A DNA stretch of 15,218 nt from Oscillospiraceae bacterium (GTDB lineage Bacteria > Bacillota > Clostridia > Oscillospirales > Ruminococcaceae): positions 1 through 15,218 of the forward strand of contig JAEDJV010000054.1 of assembly GCA_016296165.1 (NCBI GenBank), read 5' to 3'. The position numbers and the translations under genes were made by a program. The stretch's first letter is position 1. The number at the start of each line of letters is the position of its first letter. The notes beneath the pieces are model-generated. The model searched no databases and was not told where the DNA came from. It was given only the letters and a program-made list of their open reading frames with translations. Below, piece by piece: positions 13,889 to 15,218 of this stretch.

Positions 13889-14944
13889 ATGTTAAAAAAG
13901 TTACTGAGCCAGATTACTGAACCGGATAAAAAGGCGATGGAAAGGGCACAAATAAAGTGGGATAATATTGCGAAACCGCTGAGAAGCCTCGGCCGCCTTG
14001 AAGATATGATAATTCAGCTTGCCGGTATAACAGGTTCTGAAAACATTGAACCGAGAAAAAAAGCAGTACTTATTTTCTGTGCTGATAACGGAATTGTAGA
14101 GGAGGGTGTTACCCAGACTTCAAATGAAGTAACAGCAGCCGTTACAGAAAACTTTACAAAGGGGATAGCATCGATAAATTCTCTTTCACGTGTATGCGGT
14201 GCAGATGTTTTTCCGATAGATATCGGCATAGCACGGGATATGAACTGCAAAGGATTAACCGACAGAAAGATAGCCTATGGAACCGGTAATTTTCTGAAAG
14301 GACCTGCCATGACACGCGAACAGGCCAAAGAGGCAATACTTACAGGAATAAGGCTTGTGGAGGAAAAGAAGAATGAGTGTTACAACCTTATTATAACCGG
14401 TGAGATGGGCATAGGAAATACAACTACCTCGAGTGCGGTTATATCAGTTCTGACAGATTCCGATCCTTCGGAGGTATCAGGAAGAGGAGCCGGACTTACA
14501 AGTGAGGGACTTGAACATAAGATTCAGGTGATAAGAGAAGGAATTGCTCTTCACAAGCCGGATAAAAATGATATTATTGATGTGCTTTCAAAAGTAGGCG
14601 GTTTTGATATATGCGGTATGGCAGGGGCATTTTTAGGAGGAGCCATATATCATGTACCTGTTCTTATAGACGGATTTATTTCTGCGGCAGCAGCAAACTG
14701 TGCAGTAAGACTTGCACCGCTGTGTGCGGAATACATCTACGCAACTCATGTGTCAGCCGAACCTGCCGGCAGAATGGCACTTGAAGCTATCGGAAAAAAA
14801 GCATATCTTGAGTGCGGCATGTGTCTTGGTGAGGGAACCGGAGCCGTTATAGGTGCAAAACTCTTTGATTTTGCGCTTGCAGCATATAACGAAATAATAG
14901 TTTTTGATGATGTCGAATTTGAAAGATACGAACTTCTTAAGTAA
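13889..14944 (+). CDS. cobT: Nicotinate-nucleotide--dimethylbenzimidazole phosphoribosyltransferase
   Basis: Activates the lower-ligand base by moving ribose phosphate from nicotinate mononucleotide to it, giving alpha-ribazole phosphate for CobS. Of 351 residues, family marks are KPLRSLGRLE (29-38), FCADNGIVEEGVTQTSNEVT (63-82), GEMGIGNTTTSSAV (171-184), GRGAGLTSEGLEHK and ATHVSAEPAGR (285-295). The GEGTGA loop includes Glu315, the likely counterpart of catalytic Glu317 in the Salmonella enzyme. ATG at 13889 is chosen over the in-frame TTG at 13880, because GAGGAG (13874-13879) is nine bases before the ATG and touches the TTG. Which base is used cannot be read from the sequence; no BluB or Bza gene is in the window. 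Confidence 0.93.
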   Translation: MLKKLLSQITEPDKKAMERAQIKWDNIAKPLRSLGRLEDMIIQLAGITGSENIEPRKKAVLIFCADNGIVEEGVTQTSNEVTAAVTENFTKGIASINSLSRVCGADVFPIDIGIARDMNCKGLTDRKIAYGTGNFLKGPAMTREQAKEAILTGIRLVEEKKNECYNLIITGEMGIGNTTTSSAVISVLTDSDPSEVSGRGAGLTSEGLEHKIQVIREGIALHKPDKNDIIDVLSKVGGFDICGMAGAFLGGAIYHVPVLIDGFISAAAANCAVRLAPLCAEYIYATHVSAEPAGRMALEAIGKKAYLECGMCLGEGTGAVIGAKLFDFALAAYNEIIVFDDVEFERYELLK

Positions 14945-14954
14945 GGGTGATAAA

Positions 14955-15218
14955 ATGAATTCCGAAAGAATAATGCAGCCTATGGATATAGAAAAAAAGA
15001 GCTTTGAGATTATCGAAAGTCATATTTCAGATATCTTTATTCCTGATGACAGAAAAGATATCGTGAAGAGGGTTATTCATACAACTGCTGATTTTGACTA
15101 CATTGAAAATCTGAAGTTTTCAGATGACAGTATTTCTTCTGCTCTTAAGGCTTTAAAAGACGGTGTTACAATAGTAACTGATACAAATATGGCATACTCA
15201 GGTATAAATAAAACTGCG
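14955..15218 (+). CDS. cbiC: Cobalt-precorrin-8 methylmutase, cut off by the window end
   Basis: Moves the C11 methyl group to C12, giving cobyrinate. Only the first 88 residues are present and the frame is open to the last base. The diagnostic segments are there: RVIHTTADFDYIENLKFS (39-56), and GVTIVTDTNMAYSGINK, with the histidine of VIHTT as the expected catalytic residue. AAGGG at 14943-14947 is seven bases before the ATG and overlaps the cobT stop. The remaining protein, and probably further cobalamin genes such as cbiA, should lie to the right. Confidence 0.92.
   Translation, partial: MNSERIMQPMDIEKKSFEIIESHISDIFIPDDRKDIVKRVIHTTADFDYIENLKFSDDSISSALKALKDGVTIVTDTNMAYSGINKTA

Overview
The window looks like a chromosomal segment of an anaerobic, low-to-medium GC Firmicute of the Ruminococcus type (Oscillospiraceae). 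Two things suggest this: a secreted protein with a cellulosome-style type I dockerin of the ruminococcal pattern at the left end, and an oxygen-independent (cbi-type) cobalamin pathway with strong AGGAGG-like ribosome binding sites and frequent ATGA/TGATG gene overlaps. The genus assignment is inference. I see no transposase, rRNA, tRNA, CRISPR array or phage gene.

Layout. Positions 1-122 hold only hairpins, one of which may terminate the first gene. Positions 123-1418 (minus) encode a secreted dockerin/right-handed beta-helix protein, probably a plant cell-wall polysaccharide lyase, with its own promoter at 1452-1480. The gene-free stretch 1428-1829 is rich in structure: a 9-bp-armed palindrome, three perfect 12-bp tandem repeats that fold against an inverted copy, and a near-consensus sigma-A promoter. 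That promoter drives a RelB/DinJ-type antitoxin gene (1830-2102) whose toxin partner appears to be lost. Positions 2103-2412 carry a palindromic promoter region, a cobalamin riboswitch-like core and a strong intrinsic terminator.

From 2413 to the window end, fourteen plus-strand genes form one tightly packed operon: cobU, cobS, a short second cobU-like gene, cbiB, a cobD-cobQ(cbiP) fusion, cbiD, cbiET, cbiL, cbiF, cbiG, cbiH, cbiJ, cobT and a truncated cbiC. The early corrin-ring steps (CbiL, H, F, G, D, J, ET, C) convert cobalt-factor II towards cobyrinate. The CobQ domain amidates the side chains, and the CobD domain plus CbiB make and attach the aminopropanol arm. CobU, CobS and CobT assemble the nucleotide loop. 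The cobaltochelatase (CbiK/CbiX), CbiA, the cobalamin adenosyltransferase and a CobC phosphatase are not in the window and may lie beyond 15218.

Most of the window is a recognisable pathway. The points most worth a second look are the CobD-CobQ fusion, the pair of CobU-like proteins whose degenerate parts are complementary, the orphan antitoxin with an apparent toxin stub joined to the riboswitch leader, the GAACG repeat/hairpin array, and the palindrome embedded in the operon promoter. I do not see evidence for an entirely new multi-gene system.
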